Shown: piece after piece, positions 26,956 through 36,167 of the stretch
How the letters are laid out: the number at the start of each line of letters is the position of its first letter
Numbering within the stretch: the first letter of the stretch is position 1
Assembly (NCBI GenBank): GCA_030744435.1
Contig: JASLQO010000009.1
Span: 299,021 to 363,020 of the forward strand
Origin: JASLQO01 sp002327525
GTDB taxonomy: Bacteria > Pseudomonadota > Gammaproteobacteria > Pseudomonadales > Azotimanducaceae
Reading direction: 5' to 3'
Length of the DNA stretch: 64,000 nt
The notes under the pieces: generated by a model
What the model saw: only the letters and a program-made list of their open reading frames with translations
What the model was told of the DNA's origin: nothing
The model's database searches: none
Made by a program: the position numbers and the translations under genes

Positions 26956-26992
26956 GTTACCATCGGTAACATACAATGCAACCATAGGTAAC
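26956..26992. promoter_or_regulatory. Twin palindromic operator
   Basis: GTTACCATCGGTAAC (26956-26970) is a perfect inverted repeat with a 3-base centre. GCAACCATAGGTAAC (26978-26992) is a near-copy. Their centres are 22 bp apart, two helical turns, so dimers would bind on one face. The position just after the -10 suggests repression. The cognate regulator is not adjacent. Confidence 0.6.
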
Positions 26993-27057
26993 GTTTTTTT
27001 GACAAGGTGTACGCGCACTATCGTACGCGTGCACTATCGTGCACGAGCACCTCGATT

Positions 27058-27948
27058 GTGGATACAACACCGTTGAATACCAGAAGACCAACCTCCCACA
27101 GCTACTTCTCTCAGCGCCTACGGCTGCACTACCTTGATTGGGGCCAGCCTCCGGAACTGGACGAAGCTCCGGCGCTGCTGTTGGTGCATGGCATACAGGA
27201 CCACTGCCGAAGCTGGGATTGGTTCGCAGAAGCGTTTCTCGACCGCTTCCGGGTCATTGCGCCGGATCTGCGCGGGCACGGGGATTCGGAGTGGGCGCAG
27301 GGCGGGGCCTACCAGCAGCTCGATTACGTATACGATCTTGCACAACTTGTCGAACAGGCGGAACTCGCACCGGTGACCATGGTGGCGCACTCCATGGGCG
27401 GCAGCCTTGCAGCGCTGTATGCGGGTGCTTATCCGGACAGCGTGGCGCGTCTGGTCTCCATTGAAGGTATCGGCTTGTGGCCGGGCTGGACGCAAGGCAT
27501 GGCTGCCGACCGGCGGGTGCGGGAATGGGTGCGGGGAAACCGCGATCTGGCCGGTCGGCTGGTGCGACGCTACTCGAGCCTCGATGAAGCCGTGGCTCGC
27601 ATGCAGCGGGCCAATCCGCATCTCAGCCCGGATCAGGCACGCCACCTGACGGTGCATGGCGCCAACCAGAATGAGGACGGTACGTATAGCTGGAAGTTCG
27701 ACAACTATACGCATGCGTGGGGGGCTTACGGTATCCCACAAGATCAGATCGTGCAGCTGTGGTCCAGCATCACCTGCCCCGTGCTCATTCTCAACGCGGA
27801 CGGCGGATTCGACCACCGTATCGGACACGATGGCACCGACGCTTATTTCCGGGATGTACGCGTGGAAACAATCACGGATGCGGGACACTGGGCCCACCAC
27901 GACCAGCTCGATGAGGTTGTGGTGCAGTGCGAATTGTTTTTCGGATGA
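27058..27948 (+). CDS. Alpha/beta-fold hydrolase
   Basis: About 296 residues. Catalytic features: oxyanion segment LVHGIQDHCRSWD, nucleophile elbow VAHSMGGS, late aspartate in LILNADGGFDHR, and histidine in GHWAHHDQ. It resembles carbon-carbon bond hydrolases or esterases, but the substrate is not assignable. The start is uncertain. GTG 27058 is chosen because the more upstream GTG at 27007 would translate the direct-repeat stretch between the operators and the gene. The promoter and twin operator upstream show it is a separately regulated unit. Confidence 0.82.
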   Translation: MDTTPLNTRRPTSHSYFSQRLRLHYLDWGQPPELDEAPALLLVHGIQDHCRSWDWFAEAFLDRFRVIAPDLRGHGDSEWAQGGAYQQLDYVYDLAQLVEQAELAPVTMVAHSMGGSLAALYAGAYPDSVARLVSIEGIGLWPGWTQGMAADRRVREWVRGNRDLAGRLVRRYSSLDEAVARMQRANPHLSPDQARHLTVHGANQNEDGTYSWKFDNYTHAWGAYGIPQDQIVQLWSSITCPVLILNADGGFDHRIGHDGTDAYFRDVRVETITDAGHWAHHDQLDEVVVQCELFFG

Positions 27949-27983
27949 TGTAGACCGCGCAGACGGCAGGAGGGAGATTCGGT

Positions 27984-28348
27984 ACGGACGGCATTCACGA
28001 TCTCGGGGGTAAGCAGGGGTTTGGCGAGGTGGCTCCGACGAGTGATCCTGTTGGTTTTGTCGAACGCTGGCACGCTTCGGTGTTCGCCATGGTAATGGGA
28101 GTCGGCGGACAGGCGTTTGGCAGTGGCGATCAGTTTCGACACGCGATCGAGCGAATAGATCCCGTTGGCTATTTCACGCACGGTTACTATGGCCGCTGGC
28201 TTGGCGGGCTGGAAACGCTGTTGTTGGAATCCGGCGTGTTGTCCGGAGAGGAAATTGCCTCCCGGGTTGCGCAACTGGATTCGCATTCCGCGCCGTCGGC
28301 GGCACGGCCCAGTTCGAGAGCTATCTCAGGCCCGAGGAGGAAGGATGA
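27984..28348 (+). pseudogene. Nitrile hydratase beta-subunit remnant
   Basis: The frame begins with ACG where ATG would be expected and reads DGIHDLGGKQGFGEV, then VGFVERWHASVFAMVMG and YGRWLGGLETLLLESGVL. This is the hallmark N-terminal half of nitrile hydratase beta subunits. The frame then shifts, and a terminal piece FESYLRPEEEG ends at TGA 28348, overlapping the next gene by 4 bases (ATGA). The SH3-like C-terminal half of the subunit is absent. Loss of the start codon plus the frameshift indicate a dead gene. Confidence 0.8.
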
Positions 28349-28915
28349 GCGAAACGAATCCTTAGGCACTGCGTGCCGAGGCTCTGGAGTCGTTGCTGGT
28401 GGAGAGAGGCGTTCTCGATTCGAGCGCCGTCGATAATGTCATCGCCATGTACAACGAGCGCATCGGCCGATCCGTGGCGCGGGGCTCATGGCGCGCGCCT
28501 GGATGGAACCGGCGTTCAAGGCCGCACTGCTTGAGGATGCGAGTCCGGCGATCGCGGAATACGAGTTCGAAGGTGGCGAGATACAGAAACTCGTCGTGGT
28601 GGAAAACACACCGGGTGTGCACAACGTCGTCATCTGTACGCTTTGTTCCTGCTATCCGTGGCGGTGCTCGGATTGTCGCCCAAGTGGTACAAGGACCCCG
28701 CCTACCGGTCTCGGGTGGTGCGCGAACCGCGCGCGGTGCTCAGAGAGTTCGGCACCGAGTTGCCGGACGATGTCGAAGTGCGGGTAGGGGATTCGAGTGC
28801 CGAGGTTCGCTACATGGTGCTGCCGGAATGTCCTGGAGGCAGCGAGGCACTGAATACCGAAGAGCTCACGGGGCTGATCACGCGGGATAGCATGATCGGT
28901 GTGACCCGATTGTGA
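28345..28915 (+). pseudogene. Nitrile hydratase alpha-subunit remnant (cobalt-type motif)
   Basis: From ATG 28345 the codon 7 position is TAG (28363-28365). Then ALRAEALESLLVERGVL and IAMYNERIGR follow, a frame change into MARAWMEPAFKAALLEDA and VVICTLCSCYPW, and another into VLGLSPKWYKDPAYRSRVVR and ITRDSMIGVTRL. CTLCSC is the metal-binding claw, and the threonine form is that of cobalt enzymes. The enzyme hydrates nitriles to amides. One stop and two frameshifts inactivate it, although the claw motif itself is intact. Confidence 0.88.
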
Positions 28916-29295
28916 GCTTTGAGCTACCGGACGAACTTGTGCCGCCCATGGCAAATGGCGAACTCGCTTTCGAAGAACCGTGGCAGGGTTGTGTGTTTGG
29001 CATCGCCAACTCACTGTGCAGCGAAGGGTACTATGAGTGGGCGGAGTTTCAGGCGGAACTCTTTCGCGTCATCGGAGACTGGGACCGGCATACGGAAGCG
29101 GAGGACGATTAGCGCTACTACGATCACTTTCTTGCGGCACTCGAGAATCTGTTGCGGGCCAAGCATCTGATCAAGGCGTCATCGCTGGATGCCCGCATCG
29201 ATGAGCTCGTCGCGCGTCCCCCACGGGCACGATCACTGAGGCTCAGCGGGTCCAGTTTTCAAGGTACCCGATCACGTCCGGTCTTGAGCCGCTGA
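28912..29295 (+). pseudogene. Nitrile hydratase accessory protein remnant
   Basis: GTG 28912 overlaps the alpha-subunit stop. The translation LPDELVPPMANGELAFEEPW, then QGCVFGIANSLCSEG and WAEFQAELFRVIG is that of nitrile hydratase accessory/activator proteins. TAG at 29110-29112 interrupts it where tryptophan is expected (DD*RYYDHFLAAL). The same frame continues to a TGA at 29293-29295, running into the 3' end of mnmH on the other strand. Only a single stop codon breaks it. Confidence 0.8.
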
Positions 29296-30286
29296 ACACG
29301 ATGCGCTCCTTTTTCTTGCGTAGCTGATAGTCGTACATCGGATCGTAATACCATTTGAGCAGCATCGTTATCCAGGTGGTGTGGTCGCCATGGGCAAAGG
29401 CATTGCTGAGAGCGGTATCGATTAGTTTGTGGCGTCTGCCGCCGAGGCGCCTAGAGATACGGCCGAGAGATTCCCTGAGCGTGAATTCGAGCTCCTGAGG
29501 CGTCTTGCCCGTGCGCATGGGTTCGCGTACGTATTCGGCGGCGATCCGCTGACCACGCTCTTCCAGACTCGCCTCGAGGATCACGACCGGCGAACGCTGC
29601 ATGCGGGCGAACCAGGACCCGGGGATACCCACGCGACCGATCGCGCGGCTCTCGTCTTCCAGAAGTACCGATAGCGTGCGGTGACGAAGATAGTCGGCGG
29701 CCAGGGCATTCTCGAACGCGATAGGAGTAGGTTGGGGTGCGTCCCGCGCGCCGAAAGCGGAACCGCGATGATTGGCGAGGCCTTCCAAATCGATACCCGC
29801 TTGCTGCGAGGTGAGAACTTCCGTCTTGCCGGTGCCGGTACGGCCACCGAGCATCAGCCACGGTCGTTGCTGATCGTCAGCGGCCGCCTCGAGGGTGTTG
29901 ATGCACAGTGCGCGCAGCCGCTTGTAGCCTCCCTCCACGCGCGGGAGATCCATGCCCGCATCGTGCAGCCAACTCTGAACCGTCGCGGAACGCATACCGC
30001 CGCGCCAGCAGTACAGCCAGGCATTCGGGTGTTCGGTGGCGAAGGCCAGCCAGGCCTGCACGCGGCGCACACGTATGTCTCCTGAAACCAGACGCTCGCC
30101 GAGCGCGATGGCGGCCTTCTGACCACGGCGTTTGTAGGTGGTGCCAACCGCCGCCCGCTCCTCGTCGGTGAGCAGAGGAAGGTTGCTGGCGCGGGGAAAT
30201 GCGCCGCGACTGAATTCGGCGGGCGTGCGCAGATCGATCAGGGGCACCTCCATCCTCAGAAGGTCGCGAAGGCCGGGCGGTGACAT
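29243..30286 (-). CDS. mnmH: tRNA 2-selenouridine synthase
   Basis: A 347-residue enzyme (MnmH, also SelU/YbbB) that replaces sulfur by selenium in wobble 2-thiouridine of tRNA, via a geranylated intermediate. The N-terminal rhodanese domain carries the active cysteine in LYCWRGGMRS (about residue 93). The central P-loop reads GGRTGTGKTEVL. The gene needs selenophosphate, so the genome should encode SelD. It agrees with the selenoprotein at 38763-39845. The TPR lipoprotein gene lies 8 bases upstream, so the two are probably co-transcribed. Confidence 0.93.
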   Translation of the reverse strand: MSPPGLRDLLRMEVPLIDLRTPAEFSRGAFPRASNLPLLTDEERAAVGTTYKRRGQKAAIALGERLVSGDIRVRRVQAWLAFATEHPNAWLYCWRGGMRSATVQSWLHDAGMDLPRVEGGYKRLRALCINTLEAAADDQQRPWLMLGGRTGTGKTEVLTSQQAGIDLEGLANHRGSAFGARDAPQPTPIAFENALAADYLRHRTLSVLLEDESRAIGRVGIPGSWFARMQRSPVVILEASLEERGQRIAAEYVREPMRTGKTPQELEFTLRESLGRISRRLGGRRHKLIDTALSNAFAHGDHTTWITMLLKWYYDPMYDYQLRKKKERIVFSGSRPDVIGYLENWTR

Positions 30287-30294
30287 TTGCGTTG

Positions 30295-31929
30295 TCAGGG
30301 CACCCCTTCGGTGACGGCCCTGCCCGATTTAAACAGGTCCATGTGTTCCTCCAGCACCTCTATGACGTCGTCGCGGTCGTTGGCAAGCGCGGCACTCAGC
30401 GCCAGTGCCTGTTTCTCCACCGCCGCATCGAAGTTCCCGTTGGCGGCCAGTGCGGCCGCCCAGGTGTCCAGGTATTCCGGGCGGGTCCGGGCTTCGCTGT
30501 CGGCGCTCATCATGGAGGTCATGATTCTGAGCGCGTAGCGTTCTTCGCGCAGATCCTCGAGGTCCGTTACCGCCAGTGTCCATGCGATTTCATTTACGAT
30601 TTCCGGGTCTTGCGGAGCGGCTTTGATCGCATTCTTGAACCAGCGCAGGGCTCGCCTGGCGCTCTGGTCGGCTTGGATACCACGTGCATACAGGTTGCCG
30701 AGCAGCACCATGGCGCGCGCTTCGTCCTGTTTCGCCATCTCCTCGAGCCACACCATGGTGCGCGGATCGCCCGCCCGTTCAGCTTCCTGAATGAGGTAGC
30801 GGGCGTAACTCAGACGCGCCTGGGCGTTGTCGAGCACCGCCGAGCGCACGAAGTAGCCTTCAGCCTGATCGAGATCACGTGGCACTGTCTCGCCCGCGTA
30901 GTAGAGATGGGCCAGGTAGAGCAGGGCATCGCTGTGCCCGCGTTCGCCTGCCTGTTGCATCAGGGGGACTGCCGAATTGACGTTTACTTCCCCGAAATCT
31001 TCGTTGATGTACAGCACACCGAGCGCATACATGGCTTCAGCCGAACCGAGTGCGACCGCGTGCAGGTAGTTCTCCAGCACGTTGTCCATAGCGGCTCGTT
31101 TGCGTTCTTCGCTCTCTGCGGTCTGTGCTTTGCGCCAGTAAACGCGCGCGAGCATGCTGTTTGCGGCAAGGTTACCGCTGCGTGAAGCGGCGTGCAGCCA
31201 GCCGATTGCATCGTTCAGGCGATCCTGGGCGGCCAGAAAGCCACCAACGGATGCCTGAGCCGCGGTGTCTCCGCTGCGGGCGAGCTCACCCATCATCATC
31301 AAGGGTGTGAAACCGCCATCGTTCGCAGTGGCGCGGCGCCCGATCAGCGCCTGGGTGCCGGCGAGTTGGAAGATCACTCGTTGAATCGGCCCATCGGTGC
31401 CACGGGTTTGCAGGAGCAGACCGAACGGATTGTGCTCGTTGAACTGGTACAGCGATCCCACGGGTTCTAGGTCTTTCGCCAGCGCGTACATCTTGGCCTC
31501 CACCGCGGTCATGGCAACGAATGGCGCCAGAGTCGTGCCATCGTTTCCGTTTTCTACCGCCGACAGGATGCGCTGCAGCCAACGCCCGTGCATTTGTGCC
31601 GCATCCGACTCGACGTGTTCGTAGAAACGCTGCATCACCAGGTGGCCCGTGAGGCTTGCGTAGTAGGTGTCCAGAATCGCGCTGCCAATGGAGCCGAGTT
31701 TCAGCGGTTCGTCTTCCACCAGCTCCATGGCCTGGAGTTCCAGTTCTTCCAGCCGCTTGAGGCGTGCCGCCAGATCTTCGGTTGCCAGTACGGACTCGCG
31801 CAGCACGACGATACTGGGTTCGGCGCCCGCGGAGATTTCAGTAACGAGCATCTCGTAAGCGGGCAGGGGTGAATTGGACTGGCAACCAACGACTGTCAAA
31901 GCCGCCAGTGCGAACAACAGAACACGCAT
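30295..31929 (-). CDS. Sel1/TPR-repeat lipoprotein
   Basis: A 544-residue protein with a lipoprotein signal peptide (MRVLLFALAALTVVGCQ, lipid-accepting Cys16). From about residue 215 a series of Sel1-like repeats follows (for example AQASVGGFLAAQDRLNDAIG, MYALGVLYINEDFGEVN, ALLYLAHLYYAGETVPRD). These form alpha-solenoids used for protein contacts in the envelope. The first 200 residues are helical without recognisable family. It precedes mnmH by 8 bases. Functional connection between the two is not evident. Confidence 0.82.
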   Translation of the reverse strand: MRVLLFALAALTVVGCQSNSPLPAYEMLVTEISAGAEPSIVVLRESVLATEDLAARLKRLEELELQAMELVEDEPLKLGSIGSAILDTYYASLTGHLVMQRFYEHVESDAAQMHGRWLQRILSAVENGNDGTTLAPFVAMTAVEAKMYALAKDLEPVGSLYQFNEHNPFGLLLQTRGTDGPIQRVIFQLAGTQALIGRRATANDGGFTPLMMMGELARSGDTAAQASVGGFLAAQDRLNDAIGWLHAASRSGNLAANSMLARVYWRKAQTAESEERKRAAMDNVLENYLHAVALGSAEAMYALGVLYINEDFGEVNVNSAVPLMQQAGERGHSDALLYLAHLYYAGETVPRDLDQAEGYFVRSAVLDNAQARLSYARYLIQEAERAGDPRTMVWLEEMAKQDEARAMVLLGNLYARGIQADQSARRALRWFKNAIKAAPQDPEIVNEIAWTLAVTDLEDLREERYALRIMTSMMSADSEARTRPEYLDTWAAALAANGNFDAAVEKQALALSAALANDRDDVIEVLEEHMDLFKSGRAVTEGVP

Positions 31930-32054
31930 TGTTTCTTTATAGCACCCGATGGCGTGGTATGAAACATTGGACAGGTGCGCGGCTGCTTCGTTTCACGCTT
32001 GCGGCTGCTTTTCAGTATGATCGCCTGTTTCCGGACATTCACCGAGGGGGTGGT

Positions 32055-32708
32055 ATGAGGTGGCATGCGAAACTGAGATTACCGGGTCCCGGCGAAGCTC
32101 TGCCAGGCCGTTGTGAAGCCATGCCGGTTGTATCTCGGCATTTCGTCAACGGCGCCACGATGACGCCGCCGTTCCCGGAAGGATGTGAGTGCGCGGTGTT
32201 CGGTCTGGGATGCTTCTGGGGTGCGGAGCGCCGTTTCTGGCTTACCCCGGGCGTGTACAGCACCGCGGTTGGCTACGCGGGTGGTAGCACGCCCAACCCG
32301 AGTTACGAAGAAGTCTGTTCCGGGCTCACCGGGCACACCGAGGCGGTGCTGGTTGTCCATGATGCAGCGGTAGTGAGTTACGCTGAACTGCTCAAGGTGT
32401 TTCTGGAGGCGCACGACCCGACCCAGGGGATGCGTCAGGGCAATGATCTGGGTACACAATACCGCTCGGCCATTTACACGTACTCCCAGGCACAGCTGGA
32501 CACGGCCCGGTCCGTGCTCGAGGTGTATCAGGGTGCGCTCTTGAGTGCCGGATATGGAGATATTACGACCGAAATCGCAGCGGCTGGCGATTTCTACTAT
32601 GCCGAAAATTACCACCAGCAGTACCTTGCCAAGATGCCCAATGAATACTGCAGACTCGATGGCACGGGTGTGGCCTGCACGCTAGAGCCGGGTGCGGCGC
32701 AAGAATGA
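32055..32708 (+). CDS. msrA: Peptide-methionine (S)-S-oxide reductase
   Basis: A 217-residue MsrA that reduces methionine-S-sulfoxide in proteins. The catalytic motif GLGCFWGAERRF is intact, with cysteine (not selenocysteine) at the active site. The family segments VGYAGGSTPNPSYEEVCSG, TGHTEAV and AENYHQQYL follow. The N-terminal extension (PVVSRHFVNGATMTPPFPEG) matches the longer MsrA group. ATG 32055 has a GAGGGGG ribosome site. A much longer frame from 31869 would overlap the lipoprotein gene and is unlikely. It overlaps the next gene by 4 bases. Confidence 0.93.
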   Translation: MRWHAKLRLPGPGEALPGRCEAMPVVSRHFVNGATMTPPFPEGCECAVFGLGCFWGAERRFWLTPGVYSTAVGYAGGSTPNPSYEEVCSGLTGHTEAVLVVHDAAVVSYAELLKVFLEAHDPTQGMRQGNDLGTQYRSAIYTYSQAQLDTARSVLEVYQGALLSAGYGDITTEIAAAGDFYYAENYHQQYLAKMPNEYCRLDGTGVACTLEPGAAQE

Positions 32709-33361
32709 GCGGCAATGGCACGCGCACGCGTGTTCGACGAGGCTCCGGGCGCGCGCAATACGATCCTGAAGTGGTCCACGCAGCGCTGGATTCTCAGCAG
32801 ATTTGTCACGTTACTTGGGTGGAGGGGGGTGAGCCGAGAGTGATCCCGACGTTGTACGTGCGTGAAGGGGATGCGTTGTACCTGCATGGCAAGCGTGAAG
32901 CGGCCACCTTGAGGCATCTGGAGGCAGGTGGATTGTGCTGCATAGCTGTCACCGCAGTAGATGGTGTGGTGGTGGCGCGCAGTGGTTTTCACTGCTCCAT
33001 GAACTACCGATCGGTCACCTTGTTCGGTCATGGCGAGAAGGTCGCTGGAAAGGAGCATCGCAGGCTTCTGGATCTGTTTGTCGATAGGCTCATCCCGGGC
33101 CACGGCACCGCAGTTCTTCCACCCACGAGTCAGGAGGTCGCGGCCACTGCCGTGGTGCGCGTCCCGATCGAAGAGGTGGTGGCCAAGATCCGTAGCGGAC
33201 CACCCCTGGATGATGAGGGTGATCTCGACCTCGATGTGTGGACGGGCGTGATTCCTTGCGAGGTCGTGCCGGGCGCACCCGTACCATCACCGGACCTCGA
33301 TGCAGGTGTGGAGGTGCCTGGCTACATCCTTGCGCTCGCCGGTGTGGATAGTCGTGGCTGA
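32705..33361 (+). CDS. FMN-binding split-barrel (pyridoxamine-phosphate-oxidase-like) protein
   Basis: A 218-residue protein of the flavin-nucleotide-binding / NimA-like group. Features are QICHVTWVEGGEPRVIPTLY, YLHGKREAATL and GFHCSMNYRSVTLFGHGEKV, the characteristic beta-barrel strands that bind FMN or heme. The C-terminal part (VWTGVIPCEVVPG) is the usual dimer tail. Its ATG overlaps the msrA stop, so both are co-translated. A redox or detoxification role is plausible. Substrate unknown. Confidence 0.83.
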   Translation: MSGNGTRTRVRRGSGRAQYDPEVVHAALDSQQICHVTWVEGGEPRVIPTLYVREGDALYLHGKREAATLRHLEAGGLCCIAVTAVDGVVVARSGFHCSMNYRSVTLFGHGEKVAGKEHRRLLDLFVDRLIPGHGTAVLPPTSQEVAATAVVRVPIEEVVAKIRSGPPLDDEGDLDLDVWTGVIPCEVVPGAPVPSPDLDAGVEVPGYILALAGVDSRG

Positions 33362-34763
33362 GGGGGGGCAGCGCCTCGGCATTGGCATCGATTTCGGTAC
33401 GACCAATTCGGCCGCTGCCGTCTACGATGGAAACGAAGTCGCGCTGGTAGAGCTAGAGGGTTACCACGAGATCGTTCCCTCCGCCACTTACATCGATCGG
33501 GATTTGCAGACCAAGGTGGGCCAGCGTGCCATCGATGAGTACATTGCCGGTAACACCGGGCGTACGGTGGAGATGATTCCCGAGGTAGTGGGAGAAACCA
33601 GCCAGTTCGTTGATCACAGCGCATCGGACAACCCCATGCCCGTGGAGACCGTCACGCGCAAGATATATGGTCAGGCCGTGATCGATAGTGGGTTGCAGGG
33701 CAGGTTGTTTCGGGGAACGAAGAGGTTGCTCGGCGACGCCAGTGTGCGCCGCCTGATGGTATTCGACCACCCGTTCCGATTGGTGGCGCTGATCACGCCG
33801 CTGCTCCTGCACATGCGCGGCGCGGTGGACTCGGTCGCATCAGAGGTCGTGGTAGACACACACCGGGCGCATCTCGGCCACCCGGTCAATTTCGAAGGAC
33901 GCGACAGATTTCGCAACAAAACAGCACTCGCGCGGCTCGGCGAGGCGTACAAGTACGCCGGTGTCACGGAGCAACACTTCTACCCGGAACCCACGGCCGC
34001 AGCCGTCAGTTACCTGCATGACGCGCCAGGTATCGAAGGAGAGTTGTTGCTGACCGCGGATTTCGGCGGCGGAACCCTCGATTTCTGCGTGCTGCGTCAT
34101 CGCGGCAGCGATTTCGAAGTGGTGACCACGCACGGCGTGGGACTCGGAGGTGATCACATCGATCAGCTGCTGTTCCGCAAGTTGCTGTTCCCGCTGCTGG
34201 GTGAGGGTGAGATGTGGCGGCGGCGGGGCATGGACAGGGAGATCGAGACCCGGTTTCCTTTCGAGGAATACGAAGATCTGTTGCTGAACTGGGCTGTGAC
34301 CTACACCCTCAACCAGAACAGGTACACCACGCCGGTAATGGCCTGTATCGAGCAGGGGGCCGTTGGTGCCCACAAGTTCCGGCGCCTTCGCGAACTGATC
34401 AAACAGAACCTGAGCTACCTGGTTTTTCAGGCTATCAAGGACTTCAAGGCGGAGCTGTCGGAAACCGACGAGGCGGTGTTGGATATCCCCGAGATCGACG
34501 TGGACGAGAGACTCAGCCGCGGTGAATTCGAAGTGCTGATCGCGCATGTGCTTCAGGGGTTCGAGCGTGCGCTCGAGGAAACACTTGCCATGGCGTCACT
34601 CCAGGAGCAGGACATCGACATCGTCCTGCGTACTGGCGGGTCGAGCCTCATTCCCGCGGTGCGTCGGATTCTCGATGTGCGCTTCCCGGGCCGCGTCGTG
34701 GAGCACGACCCGTTTACCAGTGTGGCGGCCGGACTCGCCATCGCCGATTATCATTGCCGTTAG
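33354..34763 (+). CDS. Hsp70-family (YegD-like) ATPase
   Basis: About 469 residues, an actin/Hsp70-fold ATPase without a long substrate-binding domain. Phosphate-1 motif GIGIDFGTTNSAAAVY, phosphate-2 motif LTADFGGGTLDFCVLR and adenosine motif VLRTGGSSLIPAVRRIL are all present, so ATP binding is expected. It resembles YegD-type chaperone homologues of unknown clients. GTG 33354 overlaps the stop of the preceding gene. An upstream frame to 33300 is possible but lacks family similarity. Last gene of the msrA operon. Confidence 0.87.
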   Translation: MAEGGQRLGIGIDFGTTNSAAAVYDGNEVALVELEGYHEIVPSATYIDRDLQTKVGQRAIDEYIAGNTGRTVEMIPEVVGETSQFVDHSASDNPMPVETVTRKIYGQAVIDSGLQGRLFRGTKRLLGDASVRRLMVFDHPFRLVALITPLLLHMRGAVDSVASEVVVDTHRAHLGHPVNFEGRDRFRNKTALARLGEAYKYAGVTEQHFYPEPTAAAVSYLHDAPGIEGELLLTADFGGGTLDFCVLRHRGSDFEVVTTHGVGLGGDHIDQLLFRKLLFPLLGEGEMWRRRGMDREIETRFPFEEYEDLLLNWAVTYTLNQNRYTTPVMACIEQGAVGAHKFRRLRELIKQNLSYLVFQAIKDFKAELSETDEAVLDIPEIDVDERLSRGEFEVLIAHVLQGFERALEETLAMASLQEQDIDIVLRTGGSSLIPAVRRILDVRFPGRVVEHDPFTSVAAGLAIADYHCR

Positions 34764-34789
34764 CCGGCGCTATCGGAAGGGGCCGAAGT

Positions 34790-35554
34790 GTGAGCACCGT
34801 CATCCGCATTACCGCCTCGCAGTTTCCCGTGTCGGCAGACATCGCCAGAAACGCCGCATACATCCAGAGACTGACCATAAAAGCCGTATCGAAGGGTGCA
34901 ACGGTGATTCAGTTTCCTGAAACAGCTCTGTCCAGATAGCCCCCGAAGCACTTCGACAGTCTCGACGCATATCCCTGGCGCGAGCTGGCCAGGACTACGG
35001 ATCAGATACTCGCGTTGGCGTCGCAGCTGGATATTCGGATCGTCCTCGGATTCATGAGGCAAGTCGAGGATGCGCCGCCGATGAGTTGTCTGCACGTGAT
35101 TTCCGACGAAGGCGAGGTTGTTGCTACGTACGACAAACAGCGCCTGTACAGCCGGGAAAAGTAGTTCTTCGGCGCGGGCAGGTCCTCCGTATGTGTTGAT
35201 ATCAACGGCCACAAATGTGGTTTTCTGATTTGCTACGACAATTGCTTTCCCGAGCTCTATGAGCTGTATCGTGACGCAGGCGTTCGGCTGCTGTTTCACT
35301 CCTTGCACAACGCCCGGAACACCAAAGCAACCACGATCAAGGACTTGATGATGGCTAATCTCTTGGTCCGGGCGGCCGACAATCAGATGTGGATTGCAGC
35401 GTCGAATTCCTCGAAACCCTGTTCGCCACTTCCGGCGTGTATCGTTTGACCGGATGGAAGCTCGATCAGGTCGCGACGGAATATGTGCGGACTGGCATTC
35501 GACGACTTTCCGCTCCACGAGCCTGGATGGACGTATGACAACAGAGTGCGGTGA
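34790..35554 (+). pseudogene. Nitrilase-family amidohydrolase gene with three stop codons
   Basis: A single frame from GTG 34790 reads as a carbon-nitrogen hydrolase. VIQFPETALSR supplies the catalytic glutamate, TYDKQRLYSREK the lysine and GFLICYDNCFPELYEL the nucleophilic cysteine, followed by LFHSLHNARNTKATTIKDLM. It is broken by TAG at 34937, TAG at 35162 and TGA at 35447. All three are consistent with single-base changes, and there is no frameshift across the catalytic core. All three catalytic residues survive. Nitrilase-type enzymes and nitrile hydratase act on related substrates, and both are dead in this window. Confidence 0.85.
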
Positions 35555-35714
35555 GTGCCCAGACCGCTCTTGACCGCGGCTGTCCATTAAGCTTCGTACA
35601 GACAGACTGCCATCGAGAGAGTTGTGCTGACATCGGACGGGTTGCCCGGCAGGTGCGCAGATGCACCCGATTACGCTATTGACGACGTTGCTGAGCTGGC
35701 TGCTCTGAGCCTGT

Positions 35715-36125
35715 GAATATCCTGACGAAGACGAAGTTCTAGATCGATTTCATGACTGGGTGGCTGGCGAAAACAACGTCCGAGCCGCAGTTCTGACCAG
35801 CTCTCGTGTCAATCCACAACCGGACATGGTCGACTTTTTTTCAGACTTCGATATCGAGGTGTACACCGAAAACCTCGAGAGCTATCGGCACAGTGACGAC
35901 TGGATGGCAGGGTTCGGCCCCATTCTCGTACGCTGCCCGTGGAAACCGGAGCCATTGGCGGACGGTTGGTTTACCAGGATGGCGGTCTTCAGAGACGGCT
36001 TTCGAATCGATTGCCAGCTGACGGATCGGAAACTGGTCAAAGAATGCTTTATCGATGGTTTTCGCGTCCTGCTCGATGCGGAGGTAGCGCACTACATTGA
36101 CGATATTCGCATTGCTCAGTCGTGA
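35715..36125 (+). pseudogene. Truncated aminoglycoside 6-adenylyltransferase-like gene
   Basis: The frame reads EYPDEDEVLDRFHDWVAGE, then VRAAVLTSSRVNPQP, then FFSDFDIEVYTENLESY and DGFRIDCQLTDRKLV. This is the N-terminal nucleotidyltransferase half of ANT(6)/AadE-like proteins, whose SD.DIE motif binds metal and nucleotide. Only about 135 of the roughly 280 expected residues remain, no good start codon precedes the homology, and the C-terminal helical domain is missing. It follows the broken nitrilase with a one-base frame change. Many environmental members have no proven drug substrate. Confidence 0.6.
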
Positions 36126-36167
36126 GGAGCCTTGCCGGTGCAACGGGGTTGGGGAACGAGCGCTGCC

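Noticed and set aside
35447..35449. TGA in the nitrilase frame as a second Sec codon.
   Set aside because: It falls at a position (IV*PDG) where arginine is expected, far from any catalytic cysteine. Two TAG stops also interrupt the same frame.
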